A DNA stretch of 64,000 bases from Membranipora membranacea (GCA_914767715.1 OU612075.1:1920001-1984000), one strand, 5' to 3'. Positions 12,391 through 24,220 are shown, counted from the first letter of the stretch. The notes: generated by a model from the sequence alone, not told the origin. Program-made: numbers and translations.

Positions 12391-13740
12391 TAAAAAGTTC
12401 TATTTCTATTGGTTAATTAATAAATCATGGTGTCATAAAAACAAATTGTACCAAGAATCAGTTTGACAATTTTGTGTATTTTGTCAGTGCAGGAAAACTT
12501 TTAAGTCGCCTGTTGACGTCGTAGGCGGATAAGTTCAAGGCTATTCTAACCGCCGCAAAACTAATAAACTAAATTTTTTGCCTATCAACTCCGTCTTAGT
12601 GGTTTATACTTTCAGATAGGATCACCTGATTTTTAATGTTGTTGGTGTCTTAATCCCTTGCTGAATGGTGAATGAATTGCAATAAAATAAAACTCTACAA
12701 ATTTGAAATCTGGGGTGTGTTAGAAGAAATAAATAATGAAATAATCTAATTTTTACTCAAATGTCATTATATGTAGACATTTGTGGCCCAAAAATATCTC
12801 TTCACGGTTAGCTTCCAAAAAACATGGCTGATAATTATCAAAGTAAGTTTTGTGGCCAAAGTATATCGGATGATGAAGTTACTATGCCGTAGAGACAAAC
12901 ATATGACGCTTTAGTTTGTGCTTGCGCCACTGAATTAAATTCTTCTCCTGGAAAGGAAATACTAACATAGCCTTATGTAGTTAAATTACTCGATACAGGG
13001 GCTGATCTGAGGTTGATCTGATTGGCTTGAATAATATAGCCTGAGAAATGGTCTTGTTTACAAAACTGCCAACAGTAATACATTGCCTACAGCATTGACG
13101 ATTTTGGTTTTTCTAGAATGCTAGTAGGGACTGGCTTTTTTTGTAATCCTTTTGATTGGCCAAAGAAAGCTTAATTATGCTTTCACAAAGTAGTACCGTA
13201 TCACAGCAAATGAATCTCTAGCCTGACTCAGCCTATTTTGATGTGGAAGTCGTGTCCATTATAAGATAGACCGCAGTACATTGTTGTGAATTTTTATTTA
13301 TTGTCGTCTTTATCGCAAAATAAGTAGAGCGTCTCTAAGGCTGAACTCCTTCAAGCCGCTGACCGCGGAAAATTGGCCTAATAAAACTGTGGAGTGCCTG
13401 CTAGGCTAGGTAGTTACACCTTGGCTCGAGACAATACTGGATATACTAGTTATCTTGGTCAGGAAACCAACGATGAGACTAATTTGCGTAGTTTTTAAAT
13501 TTGCGTGACACATGATGCATCGTCTGACTTGAGATGCCCTGATAACATGCCCTGATGTCTATTTCTCGGGTTCAATGAACTGATCAACTTTAAAATATTG
13601 GAATCCCTATTTTGAACTAGTTTCACAATACTGTCATATCCAAAGTGTGTTTGTGTGTGACCATAATTTTCCGCAATAATAAAAGGCAACAAGCAAAAAG
13701 AAAGCCAAACGGATACTTTTGTTAGTGAGTTTAATATTTA
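12391..13740. other. No gene seen
   Basis: AT-rich intronic or intergenic sequence upstream of coding exon 1 of gene A, with no repeat family recognised. Confidence 0.5.
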
Positions 13741-13754
13741 GGAACTGATGCTTA

Positions 13755-13845
13755 CTTGTCACATGTCACATATATACGTCTCACAAGTGCCTCGATAATG
13801 TCACGTCACACATATGTCACAGTATGTCACAATTACATCACAAAT
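13755..13845. repeat. Cluster of GTCACA/GTCACAT motifs before coding exon 1 of gene A
   Basis: At least six GTCAC words in 90 bp, some followed by ATAT. A similar cluster in inverse orientation stands at 54005-54085. It could be a degenerate microsatellite or a cluster of half-sites. Confidence 0.45.
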
Positions 13846-14001
13846 ATTTAACTTAGTTCACCCAGGATTGACTTATTTAGGCAGTCCCATCTATGATGAC
13901 ATCACGGCGCGGTCACATCCACGCTTGAATCTGAACTTTTGGAATTTAAATACATTTGCATACATTTTTATGATTCATTTTAGACTCGGATTCTCGTCGC
14001 A

Positions 14002-17000
14002 ATGGACTATCACAGCTTCTTGACTGACGAGGAATGCGCAATACTGCACGGGGCTGTACAATCTCGGAGTGTGTCCTCATTGGTGCAATGCATACTCAGC
14101 CTTGACATTGTCTCACTTCATCTAAAGGCAGCTCTACTAACTGAGCAAAGACTCATCAACAATACCAACTATCATCGTCGGCCAAATTTAGCCAACCAAC
14201 ACTTAACCAGACTTCCCTTGAATCATCCTACAGCACAGGTACCGTTTATTACTTTCTGAACCATTTGTACTTAAAAGAAAAACCGAAACTGATAAAGGTG
14301 TACAAATACTTGGTGACATCAATCATATACCATACCATATATACCATATATCCATGCTTATCCTCAATTGAGTCTCCAAATTTATTTTTTTATGTTGAAC
14401 ACTGTGACGGCACTTAATCAGTGTGCCAATCACCGAGTGGTGAAGACGATATTCTTATGTATGTGTGTGCATAACTAAAGTGTATTTTACTCTCTCAGTT
14501 AATACCAACTAAACAAGTTAAAAACCATCTCTTTATATAGCAAAAAAAATAGGATATGAAAATAGGATGTCATGTGATATCCATTAAATTATAAAAAGCA
14601 GGCAACAGTAAAGCGATTAATGATTATTTTCGCACCCAACAGAAACTCGCAAAGCACAATCATTGTTTATTGTTATTAATGTTTAATTGAATGATATTAT
14701 TTCTGCCACTAGGAAAGTATTATAATTATGGCATTCCCAGTGACAGCCAGATGGTTCTTTGTGACAACCTGATACGTGTTAGGTGATGGCTGTCACAACA
14801 CATTGTTGGATACAAAAAGAAATAAGCCAATGTTTGTCCAGCAGACAGTTTGTCTGTAGAAGCCATTCATGATAAACACTCTCTATTAATGTAAATGGTC
14901 AATCCTTAAATTTTGGGTTTTTAATCAGATTAAGCGTCCATCAATCACCATGCCTTACTTTCCAAGAACTCATCTCTGGTTTTGTTAATGGGTTAGCTAA
15001 TGGGAAGATTTGAGGGAATTGGGCGAATTCAAAGTCAGTTCAAGGAATTTGGGGAGGCCTCCCACCGCCGATCACGCCAGATCCGGGAATTTCAATTAGA
15101 AAGTGAGGCTGCATAGGTATTTTAATCCAGGACCACCAAACCTTGCAGGTGCGGCGCTCTAACCAACCCAGCCACCTCCTACTCCAAAAACCTGTAGCTC
15201 CATACCCACACACATTTGCTCGTGTTTATTGTCAATTATAAAAACCATGAATTACGAAGATCTAATGAGTATATGTATTTGTTCTGCTCATTTTGGCTCA
15301 ACCCAACTCCCATATGCATTTCACCAACTTGATTGTGTGCTCCCATTTCTTATTTGCCTTGAGTTCAAAATATTGGTATTTTGTAATTGCATATGCATTT
15401 TGTATTTGTATTTGTATTTGTATTTGTATTTGTATTTGTATTTGTATTTGTATTTGTATTTGTATTTGTATTTGTATTTGTATTTGTATTTGTATTGCAG
15501 AATGTTGAGTTTTCTCCTACGTATCCTGTACCTAATCCCCAAACACAGCACCCTGATGCCATGGACCTGTCTACAAACAAAATGCTCAACAGGAAACCAA
15601 AAAACTTTTTTATGGTAAGGCCACGATGATCTCCGTCAACATTGGTGTTACGACAAGACAAGTAGTGTTAAATAGTTAGAACTTGCTGATAATCTAGTAA
15701 GGACACTGACTGTTCTACTTGCAATGCTACTACTCGAGGTGTCACATTACATGATAACATTCAGGGTGTGGGGGCGCAGCCGATAACGGGTCTTCTCATT
15801 TATTCAGGATATTCCTTCCGGCACGGCCCTTCCATGGATTAGATATATTTGAATGACTAAGCATTGTTTCTATATCGACACATATGTGGCTGGATGGTCA
15901 ATTATTAAGAAATTTATATCAATGAATCGTTGCAGCCCGTTTATTCCTCTACAATGGAGAAACTGGACATGCTGGTAACCAGGCGAAGTTTGATGAGCGG
16001 AGGAAAGCAGGCCCAACACCTCAGGTGAGAAGTTTGTAAAATATGTGTCGTAAATTTCCGCAAAACCTTCAGCTGAAATTCAATATACAGTTCATTTAAT
16101 TCAAACTTCTCGGGACCACAGCCAGCTCTTAAAAGTGTTCAGACGGCTCCATTGCGAGTTAGTGGCTTAAAATTATCAGATAGTAGCCAGTAGCAGACTG
16201 GCCAGCACAACTAAGCATAGGGGGCTCAGAGCAAAGGAAGCTTTTGGTTAGCCACTAGTTCCAGCTCAATGCGTTAAGGTCGATAATTCGTCGACGATCA
16301 CGAGGGCCGTACTAGGCACGCTAGTCACGTCCTAGATCCAGTAAGACCAAATAAGATTCCATATTTGAAGGGCACGCCAATCAATATTCATCTAATATAG
16401 GTATTTTTATTGTGAAACGATGACAGCTGCAAAAAAACTCGTAGGGTGATGGTCACATGAGAATCCTCATGTGGAAAAGGATCCTTCTGATAATGAGGAC
16501 TTCCGCCATTTATGTAGATCTCAAGGTCTCCTCTCTACTCCAGCTAAGAGCGCAGCCACAAAACTGCAGCCATGTTCAAGGTCAAGGCCAAGGTCAAAAA
16601 TAAGGGCCATGAAAAAAATAAAGCCCATGAACCATCAAGAACTCATCTCAGGTTTTGTTAATGTATTCGCTAATGGGAAGATTTGAGGTAAATGAGTGAA
16701 TTCGAAGTCAGTTCATGGAATTTGGGGAGCCCTCCCACTGCCAAAAATAAGGGGCATGGTCCATCAGATTTGGATGGGATGTCAGTGAAGCCCAACAAAG
16801 TCATGGAGAGATTTATGGTTCATCTGTCACTTTCTTTTGATCATAGGTTAAGGACCAGGGTATTTAGCTGTGGTCAGCAAGTTATATGAGCAATCAATTT
16901 TGGCCTACTTTGAGGTATTTTCTGAATTCTAAAATCCTTTCATTTTCTATCACCATTTTAGTCAAACAGAAATTATTAAGAAGTGAGATTTCTTTTATTC

Positions 17001-20000
17001 GTCAAATATTTGATAAATTTGTAAATTATAAAAAATATCATTATAAAACCCCGTTTTATGTTCTTTACCTTACAGCATAAAAATCATCAAAAGTAACAAA
17101 CAAACTGATTCAAAAAAGCAAAAAGAGTTTGGTTTTTAGCAAAATAACAAACCATTAAGCATTTTTTTGCCATACAGATATTCCTTATTATCCCCACCCT
17201 CCTTTTTACACAGTGTTATTTGAGTCTATGAATTCAGATATATATATTTTCTGTTACAGTCTCGCAGATATTAGCTGTCAGGGTTTCCCTATGAATCTGT
17301 CAAAGTCACATGATGGAGTCAGACACACTGTCGACTTAGATAATCCATCTCCACTAGGATACAAGTCCGAAGGAGAGTCGAACTCCACTCAGGTGAGGCC
17401 TTACATCAAGTAAAATCACCGATATATATATATAATATATATATAGATAAAAAAGATTAAAAAAATAAAAATATCAGGGATAGCTCTGCGTTAGAGGCGT
17501 GTGATTTGGGATCACATAGGACTGGGTTCGAGCACCACCTAGTGCACTGTTTGTCCAGTACTACCTTGTTTGGCTGTTGCAGGCGATTCACCCTAGCCAA
17601 CCTGGAATGATTAATAATGAATAATGTGCGGCCACATTCCTGAAGTTGGGAATTAGGAGGATATATATTATTATATTAAAAAAAGTGATCGAGGGGGGGG
17701 GGAGAAGGATAAAGCGCTCAGGCAGCACGCCAATGTCATAATCAAACATAAACATTAATTGATCTTACTGGTAATTCGGACATTCATGAACCACCTGATT
17801 TTGCCAAACTCTGCAATATTCAGAAGGGATGTCCATCAATCTCCGCGCCTTCAATTCCAAGAGCCGATTACGGGTCTGGTAAATAGGTTTTCTAATAGGG
17901 AGATTTGCAGGAACGGGCAAGTTCAACGTCAATTCATGGAATTGGCTAAGCTACCACAGGTAATAAAGTGTATAAAAAAAAGAAAAAATAAGGATAAAGT
18001 AACACAACATCCGTCCAAGCTCACCACCGAGACTAAGCGCCTAAGTTTGATAAATAACCTGATATTCAACGCGCAAGCGTTTGAACTCGGTCATCATGTC
18101 GTAGCAGTTGGAAGCTTTGCGAATTCCACGGACTGCCTTTGTGCTTTTGAGAAGCTCGAATCCTAACCACTACGCCACCCTGCTACGCCACGCCACCCTG
18201 ACAATAATAGTTTATACTTATGCAATGATATTTTACAGTCTGAAGGCGAGCCAGCAGAAAGCAGTAAACAACCACAGATCGGTGAGATGGGAGAGATCGG
18301 GTCTCAGGTGGCTGGTGTGTACACGTTTCCTTCAAAACGCCCGATCCGATGCAACATCTGTCAAAAGGTAGGCAGGCTAGGCATTAAGCCAAAGTCAAAT
18401 TTTTTGACAACATAAATAAAAGCAAGTGGGATTATTTAAGGGTTTTACCCTCTTGATCTCAGGCTAATCCCCCATGTGGTTTGCACATGTGTCTAGCGGT
18501 TGTACATCAGTTCCTATGAATGGAAATAAGGTGTTGATAGTCATGTTCATCAAAGCGGGGGGGGGGGGGAGGAGGTAGGAGTAGGGGTTAGTAGGTTCAT
18601 TTCCTACTTGGTTTATTGGTTTTCATGTTTCGACTCCCAACAGTAAAATAAAATACCAGAACAAGTTGTAGAGGTAGGGGTCATGGTTTCAGACAGCGTG
18701 ACCTGTTAGATATGATGGTCCTGGGTTCGAAAACACCTAGTGAGTTGATTTTCTTACTTATACGCCTGGCTGTAAAATATCAGACTGAGTTAATATTAAC
18801 ACCGAAGACAACAACTACAGTGGTGAGGAGGGAGGAGGAGGAGGAGGGAGGTGGGAGGGCGTCTATTGTTTGTCTGTGGCTGCTGTGGCAGCGTCACAGA
18901 GTGATCTTTATTATCTTAGTTCATCTTGATAGATTGCTCTTTTGGTTGATTAAAATCAGATGTCATATCACTTTTAGATGATTGAATTGAATTAAATGGG
19001 GTATCTGTCATTATTTAACAAGTCATTTTAAAAATAATGAAATCTGAATTTTTGACCCTCATCATGAACTCATGCAGGTTTTTAAAAACACAGATTGAAA
19101 AACCACAACCAAATCATCTTTTGGTTGCCTTGAGGAGGGTTGCGGTGAATAATTGCTCGGCGTTGGCAGGCAGACCAAAGCACAATTTTTGCCCACTTGT
19201 GTCAGCAAGCTGCAAAAAGATGCGAACCAAAGAGCTAGAGCATAGTAAACTTGTGTTAAAAAGAAAGTGTCACATCAACATCTGTCTTAGCACAATGACC
19301 AACTTTTAAAATTTAAAAAAATTGCCATTCCATTTGGAAAATTAGTTCATGTGAGAGACCAGCACACTACCACAAAGGAATATCAATATCAGTTATAATA
19401 AATAAATTGCGTCATTTTATTGTTAACGAGTTAACTATTACTTGCTCCACATAAAACAGGATCCTTGCTGATTGCTCTGGTCTATAAGCATGTTGAGAAC
19501 TTTTTGGGCGTCTTTTTGGAAAATTCAGATGCCCAAACATCTTTCTTTCTTTGCACCAGGTCTCATTTGACCACCCTATATAACGGGCCCCCTTAAGCGC
19601 GGGTGACTTGTGTGGGATAGTACCCTATACCCTTGCCCGCCGTTGCCGGCTAATCTTTTTTCGAAGAGGTAGAGGGGGATCTTTATACTTCATGCAAGCA
19701 CACAGTAGACCTCCTGTATTTATGGTCCTAATCCGAACAGACCTGGCTAGGATGAATGGCTTGCCAGTGCCAAAGCAGAAATAACAGCCGGCGCCGGGAA
19801 TCGAACCTGGATCAGAAGATCACGAGTCCATACCCTTAACCGTCAGACCACTTCTGACTCTAAAAATCTCAATTCTCAAAAAAACTTAGATTTTGAAGGT
19901 GGAGAAGGGTTTAGGAGAACAACAGGGTATGAAGTCATTTGGTGTGACCACTGTTTGCAATGCTCACATGTCTATTGTGAACTCAATTAGCTACCAGACA

Positions 20001-22100
20001 ACAGCTATTTTTAATAATCGAAATTTAATATTTTAGGTTGTAAGAGCAGATAACTACCAAGTACATCAGCGAAGTCACACAGGAGAGAAACCTTATAGAT
20101 GTCCCATATGCCCGTTCAGATCCGCTAATCCTAGCAGTATGCCAAAACATCTCAGGCTACACGATAAAGGCAGAGTGATTCATAAATGTAACCTGTGTAA
20201 CTACTGCACTATATATAAAAGTAACTTGTCAGCACATAAACGCAAGCATCATGAGGATATTGAAAGGTAGGCACCTCCAGGCTATCAACTAACCCTGTGA
20301 AAATATCAATCTTATCCTTATGTGATTTGAATTAAAATCAAACTATACTACTCATTATTTGATAAGAAGCAAACGCGATCTGTTCAAAATAACTAAAATA
20401 ATTATTTATATTAATATTTATTTATATATTTTTATTTTATATAAATTTTTGCCGAAAACATATGCGAGACTTGTAAGATATCAAAATATCAACGGAAATT
20501 GATTGACGTCACTGATACACAAATAATCGTTTCAATAAATATTTTTTCCGCTTTTACTCAAATAATGGCGTCCCTGGAAAGCGAGCGTCACTCGGTTGGA
20601 TATTGCCCGTTTTATTAGCATCATTCTGACACCAGTCGGAATTCAAAACGCTTCGATTTGCGTCACAATTTGAATTCTTTATGATTGTTGTCACATCGGA
20701 ATGGGCAAAAGCCTTCTAGGCTAAAATCAGGGCTCAAACGTCATGTACACTTTTTTTACGGTCCCAGACATGGGTACGGGCGTGACATGGTGTATTTATG
20801 ATTCCCGAGCCGAAAATGAAGTTTTTGATTTAACCAAATTTTCTTAAAAGTTTTTAATACTGGAGAAACCAAGAATTTAAAACTAGGCCTTCCTGTCAAA
20901 ATCTATATTATTGGAACCTTGATTTTCGCTCACAAGAGATTGATCGATTGATGATTGATGAGTACTTTATTATCGATCAAAATACATTTGCAACGAATGA
21001 CAATGTATATAGTGGATCTGATTTGACATAAATTGATAAAAAGACTTCAGTACGGTGGTTAGAAAAAAAATTGAAATAAAACAGGATTTGGTCACATCAT
21101 CGGTTACAGAGTCTATATATAACTGCCATATTTAATGAAAAGGCATTTAGCTGCAGTGGCAGTAGTGTGCTTTATGATTTTGGATTTATTGCTCACTAGT
21201 CTCTTAGGTCTGCAGTTCTGGTTTTCAGATCGAGTTGGCAGGACGTTGCTATGAAGCGAGGCTTTCTTCTGGCAGTATAGTATACATGAGTCTGCCCATT
21301 CTAGTAGATAAGATAGCTTGCCGGTTTTACTGATGGGTATAATATAAATGATTGATCAGGGTACCATAGATGCCAGCCATGCATAGTCGTTGTGTATAAG
21401 TGATACTGTATTAAGACATACCAGCCTGCTACGACATCAGCTTTCCATAAAAACTGATAATTTTAATCGACTGTTGGCAACAGTTGATCATGGTATACTT
21501 CCTGTTTTAAAATTCGGAAAAAAAAAGTTCTTAGCTGTTTCAAGGCTTGTGAAGCCATGACAGACAGTTGTTTTGAATTATTGATAAAGTTCTCTTTTTC
21601 TTTTCAGAAGACTTACCTGCACATTATGCGGAGAAACCTTGCCCTCCCATAATGCACTACAAGCTCATCGGGTAACTCGCTGCTATAGAACCAAATCTCC
21701 TTCACTACCAGATCCTGAGCCGCAATATATCTCACCTACCAGTCCTCACCGTGAAGAGGAGCCGATGGATAAAGAGGAAGAGTACATCGATCAACCAACT
21801 GAAGAGCCTCTAACTCAATCATCTTGCACGGTCAACAATAACATTAGTAAAGATGATTGGAGAAACAACAACAATGATGCTGATTCAAATGAGCCTCAAA
21901 TATTACTGGCTCCTAAAGTCGAACCCAGCACTACGGAGCAGAACAATAACATGAACAATAACATGAGCACTAACATGAACACTAACATGAACACCAACAT
22001 GAACACAAACATGAACAATTCCAGTAATACTGAAAGCAGCGATTACCATACGAGTATTCTTGATTTCGGTCTAGATCTGACCATGGTGAATAAGACGTAA
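14002..22100 (+). CDS. Gene A: four-finger C2H2 zinc-finger protein with DLS motif (474 aa, 7 coding exons)
   Basis: Exons 14002-14238, 15501-15614, 15936-16024, 17260-17392, 18239-18367, 20037-20266 and 21608-22100; every junction is GT-AG and the frame is kept (phases 0,0,2,0,0,2). Residues 1-55 form a helical segment rich in LVQ/HLK motifs that I do not recognise. DLS at 101-103 resembles the CtBP-binding core. Zinc fingers: F1 C229/C232/H244/H248, one residue shorter than usual and split by an intron; F2 C256/C259/H272/H276 after a TGEKP linker; F3 C285/C288/H301/H305; F4 C315/C318/H331/C336 (C2HC). The tail holds an NxNM repeat and ends GLDLTMVNKT. Inference: a nuclear DNA-binding regulator, possibly a corepressor recruiter. 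The ATG at 14002 aligns with the MDY of gene B, but the frame stays open to the acceptor at 13983, so an upstream start cannot be excluded. The exon structure is strong; the function is inferred from motifs only. Confidence 0.85.
14935..15069 (+). pseudogene. Decayed copy 1 of the exon 4' sequence (intron 1 of gene A)
   Basis: It aligns over its full length with 17824-17959. In the equivalent frame it reads VHQSPCLTFQELISGFVNG and then meets a TGA soon after NGKI. No donor GT stands at the position used by exon 4'. Either a duplicated and decayed exon or another copy of a repeat family. Confidence 0.4.
15105..15185 (-). mobile_element. tRNA-derived SINE head (same family as 25070-25203)
   Basis: The minus strand starts GGAGTAGGAGGTGGCTGGGT with an A-box-like block and GGTTAGAGCGCC. 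The B-box is degraded. It aligns with the head of the SINE ending at 25203. Confidence 0.5.
15400..15497 (+). repeat. (TTTGTA)n hexanucleotide microsatellite abutting a splice acceptor
   Basis: About 16 uninterrupted units. The array runs straight into TTGCAG, the 3' splice site of exon 2 of gene A (exon starts 15501), and so stands where the polypyrimidine tract should be. Confidence 0.95.
16632..16742 (+). pseudogene. Decayed copy 2 of the exon 4' sequence (intron 3 of gene A)
   Basis: It reads QELISGFVNVFANGKI and then a stop, in the frame equivalent to exon 4'. It is closer to copy 1 than to the open copy. The sequence just 5' carries short repeats of the form GGCCATGAA/GCCCATGAA instead of the conserved VHQSP block. 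Confidence 0.4.
17475..17670 (+). mobile_element. tRNA-derived SINE
   Basis: TAGCTCTGCGTTAGAGGCG resembles an A-box and GGGTTCGAGCACC a B-box of RNA polymerase III. About 130 bp of unrelated body follows. It lies between exons 4 and 4' of gene A. Confidence 0.5.
17824..17959 (+). CDS. Candidate alternative exon 4' of gene A
   Basis: A 136-bp open segment between exons 4 and 5, with acceptor AATATTCAG before it and donor CAG-GTAATA after it. It enters in phase 2 and leaves in phase 0, exactly like exon 4 (133 bp) and with the same length as exon 4 of gene B. It could replace exon 4 but cannot be joined in series with it, because exon 4 ends in phase 0. The peptide starts RRDVHQSPRLQFQEPITG and is polar and Gln/Arg-rich. 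Two decayed copies of the same sequence lie in introns at 14935-15069 and 16632-16742, both with a stop after NGKI. It may instead be one copy of a dispersed repeat that happens to be open. Confidence 0.4.
18075..18195 (-). mobile_element. Possible tRNA-derived SINE fragment
   Basis: The minus strand has GTGGCGTAGTGGTTAGGATT and a GAGCTTCTC block. A 14-bp unit with GCTACGCCA/CGCCACCCTG is duplicated at one edge. The B-box is poor. Confidence 0.35.
18660..18790 (+). mobile_element. Possible tRNA-derived SINE
   Basis: TCCTGGGTTCGAAAACACC matches the B-box context of the SINE at 17475. The A-box is degraded. Confidence 0.35.
19561..19860 (-). mobile_element. tRNA-derived SINE, 300 bp
   Basis: The minus strand starts GAGTCAGAAGTGGTCTGACG (A-box) and has GGTTCGATTCC (B-box) about 50 bp on, with an arm of the kind seen in Leu/Ser tRNAs. 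The body runs to about 19561. Intron 5 of gene A. Confidence 0.65.
20267..21607 (+). other. Intron 6 of gene A, no feature read
   Basis: 1.34 kb between the third and fourth zinc fingers. AT-rich at the start (20395-20450). I see no exon or repeat with clear ends. Confidence 0.6.
21947..22020 (+). repeat. Coding 12-bp minisatellite (NxNM tetrapeptide) in gene A
   Basis: About six units of the type AACATGAACACT encode a run of NNNM/STNM/NTNM in the C-terminal tail. The unit keeps the frame. It is absent from gene B, so it expanded after the duplication or was lost there. Confidence 0.85.
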
Positions 22101-22762
22101 CCTGCATAAAACCTTTTTATTACGATACAAAATATTATAACAATTTTTTTGATTCGGTTTTTACTTTTGACATTCCTGCAACAATGTGGTATAACTTGAG
22201 TTCCTCTGAGTCATTTGAACTGAAACGTCTGATATGTCTAGTCAATTCTACAAACTCTGAAATTTTGGTCAACATTAGCTAATGATGAACCTAATTCTCT
22301 ATAAATGTACGGCCGAAGTGCGCAAGTTTTTATTACAATAATGTTGTTAGTAACACCCTGTTATCAAACCTGCACCTCATCTATGATCTCAGCCTACACT
22401 TCAAAAAAACTTGTTATTATAAAGTGAGAGAGGGCAACTCCCTTATGAATGGACAATTCGTATCCACAATCACTCCCAAAAATAGAGAAAGAGCCAGTAC
22501 TGCAGAATCATATCACAAACATCAAAGGCTACGATCAAATATTCGATACAAGTTTTATAGTAAAGTTTTTTAGCACCCACTCTTCCTTGAAATTTTTGAG
22601 GCTGCGATTCGTGAATCTTGCTGTTGTCATATGTTGTATACTGGGTTGAATTTTTTTAAAGTTCACGACGGATTTGTGTCAAGATTCCAAAACTATAATT
22701 AATCTCTTTGTCTATCAATTTTTCTTGCATCTGTCTCACATACTTAAATGGAAATGATTGAT

Positions 22763-22768
22763 AATAAA
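22763..22768 (+). terminator. Candidate polyadenylation signal of gene A
   Basis: AATAAA, 663 bp after the stop codon. It is the first clear signal that I see downstream of the stop. Confidence 0.35.
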
Positions 22769-23680
22769 GACAAACAAATAATTCGAAAGCTAAGATCTGG
22801 CATCACCAGGTGCTAAACGATGAGGTTTGTTCCTAACTAAATAGTGGCTGCAAAAAAAGGTTTGGGAAAACTCTCTCAGGACCGCAGACACCCACTCAAC
22901 TTGGCTCATTCCTGGCTCATACAAACTTCCAGCAATCTTGACAGTATATTCTTTGCTCAACTGATAAGGCAATATGCATACACCCGGTACTTATGTATGT
23001 GGAGATAACTCAATTTTGATTATTGAAATAGGAAATCCATTATATGGTTTCAACGAAATAAATAAGTTCCAAAAAGTTCGTCTCAGCATCAAAATTCAAC
23101 TACTAGAGACAAAGTTGTCCACAAGTATTCTGTTGTCCTACAGGTCTCGAGACAACCAGCCTCGGTAAAATCCTAAAATTACTATGCGATAAAACAGAAC
23201 TGAAAGAATTTGCCATAACTTTGGAAATTACCAGAGAGAATTTTTAAGAACGTTACAATGTACTAGATTTTGAATCTTATTTCTCTATACCAAAATGACT
23301 AACGAAGAAATAACTTGTTATTTGATGGGTATACGAGACAATCAATAGAGGAGATTATGCCGCCCTAGTAGCTCTGGACTTTGGCACTGTGTGGCACAAG
23401 TGTTGAATGTCCGGAATTCAGGTCACACTGTGATTCACTGACTACTAGGGTTCGTTGGGCCTCCAGATGTGCGGAAATTTTAATTTAGCCTATTATCAGA
23501 TCAAATATCACGATGTGAAAATGAAAATGGCATGGTCACACCACAACGGCAACTGCAATTTTGCCGCCCTTTCTTCGGAGCTTGACATGACCTCATAATT
23601 CAATCTGTGCATCAAACACCTAATAGTCATAGCTAGTTTAGATGACACCTATATCTGTGAATGGAATCTTACACCATTAC
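22769..23680. other. No gene seen
   Basis: First part of the region between genes A and B. Short inverted words (CCCTAGTAG at 23363, CTACTAGGG at 23442) occur, without a proven element. Confidence 0.4.
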
Positions 23681-23689
23681 ATTTGATCT

Positions 23690-24124
23690 GGATCCGGATC
23701 GGGCGAGTGGGGATGGGTGGTGCGGCCTGACCAGTCAGCCAAATATCCTCTATGTAGAAGGCCGAAATATTGTGGACTGAGGAGCAGTTTATCAGTGATA
23801 TCACAAACCTTGAGTCACACACCAATGACATGGTCAAAGAGTTTGAACACACTTACCACCGTGTATGGCCTGATGGCTCCAACAGGACGATGGGCCCTCT
23901 TCCATCTTGTCAACCACGGAATGCCTATCAAGGAGACCATCTTGTTTGGCTTAGCCGGCCTGAAATCTAGGCAAAATGGTACAGACAAGCAAACATCATC
24001 ACCGTCTAAGCTTTTACGTTCTTCTCATCAGAGTTTTTCCGCACCATCTGTTTCTTGGCAGCAGGTCATAGAAACCAACAGCGTAAAAATAAACCAATCA
24101 GATATTCAGTCCCTTCAAAGTTAG
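23690..24124 (+). pseudogene. Possible decayed coding sequence, unknown family
   Basis: Protein-like stretches appear in successive frames: one around DGWCGLTSQPNILYVEGRN, then after a shift FISDITNLESHTNDM and YHRVWPDGSNRTMGPLP, then a further frame with NHGMPIKETILFGLAG. Composition is more protein-like than the surroundings, and the frame changes suggest a pseudogene or retroelement fragment. I do not recognise the family. Confidence 0.25.
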
Positions 24125-24220
24125 AACTCAAGTGTTATGTCCCTCGGGCAAAGTTACTAAATACTTTATTGTTTGAGGTCTGCACAGCATGACTAACAAT
24201 TTACTGGAATATATGCGGTA

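Noticed and set aside
15229-15661. Long frames on both strands over the TTTGTA array, coding repeats such as LYLYLY or NTNTNT
   Set aside because: They exist only because a hexamer without stops is open in several frames. The real coding unit here is exon 2 (15501-15614).
17260-17959. Use of exon 4 and exon 4' together in one transcript
   Set aside because: Exon 4 ends in phase 0, while exon 4' needs to be entered in phase 2. Joining them gives a stop after 20 codons.
19790-19860. tRNA-like segments with good B-boxes (also 25135-25203 and 32781-32860)
   Set aside because: The cloverleaf stems are imperfect and each continues into a non-tRNA body, so SINEs fit better than tRNA genes.
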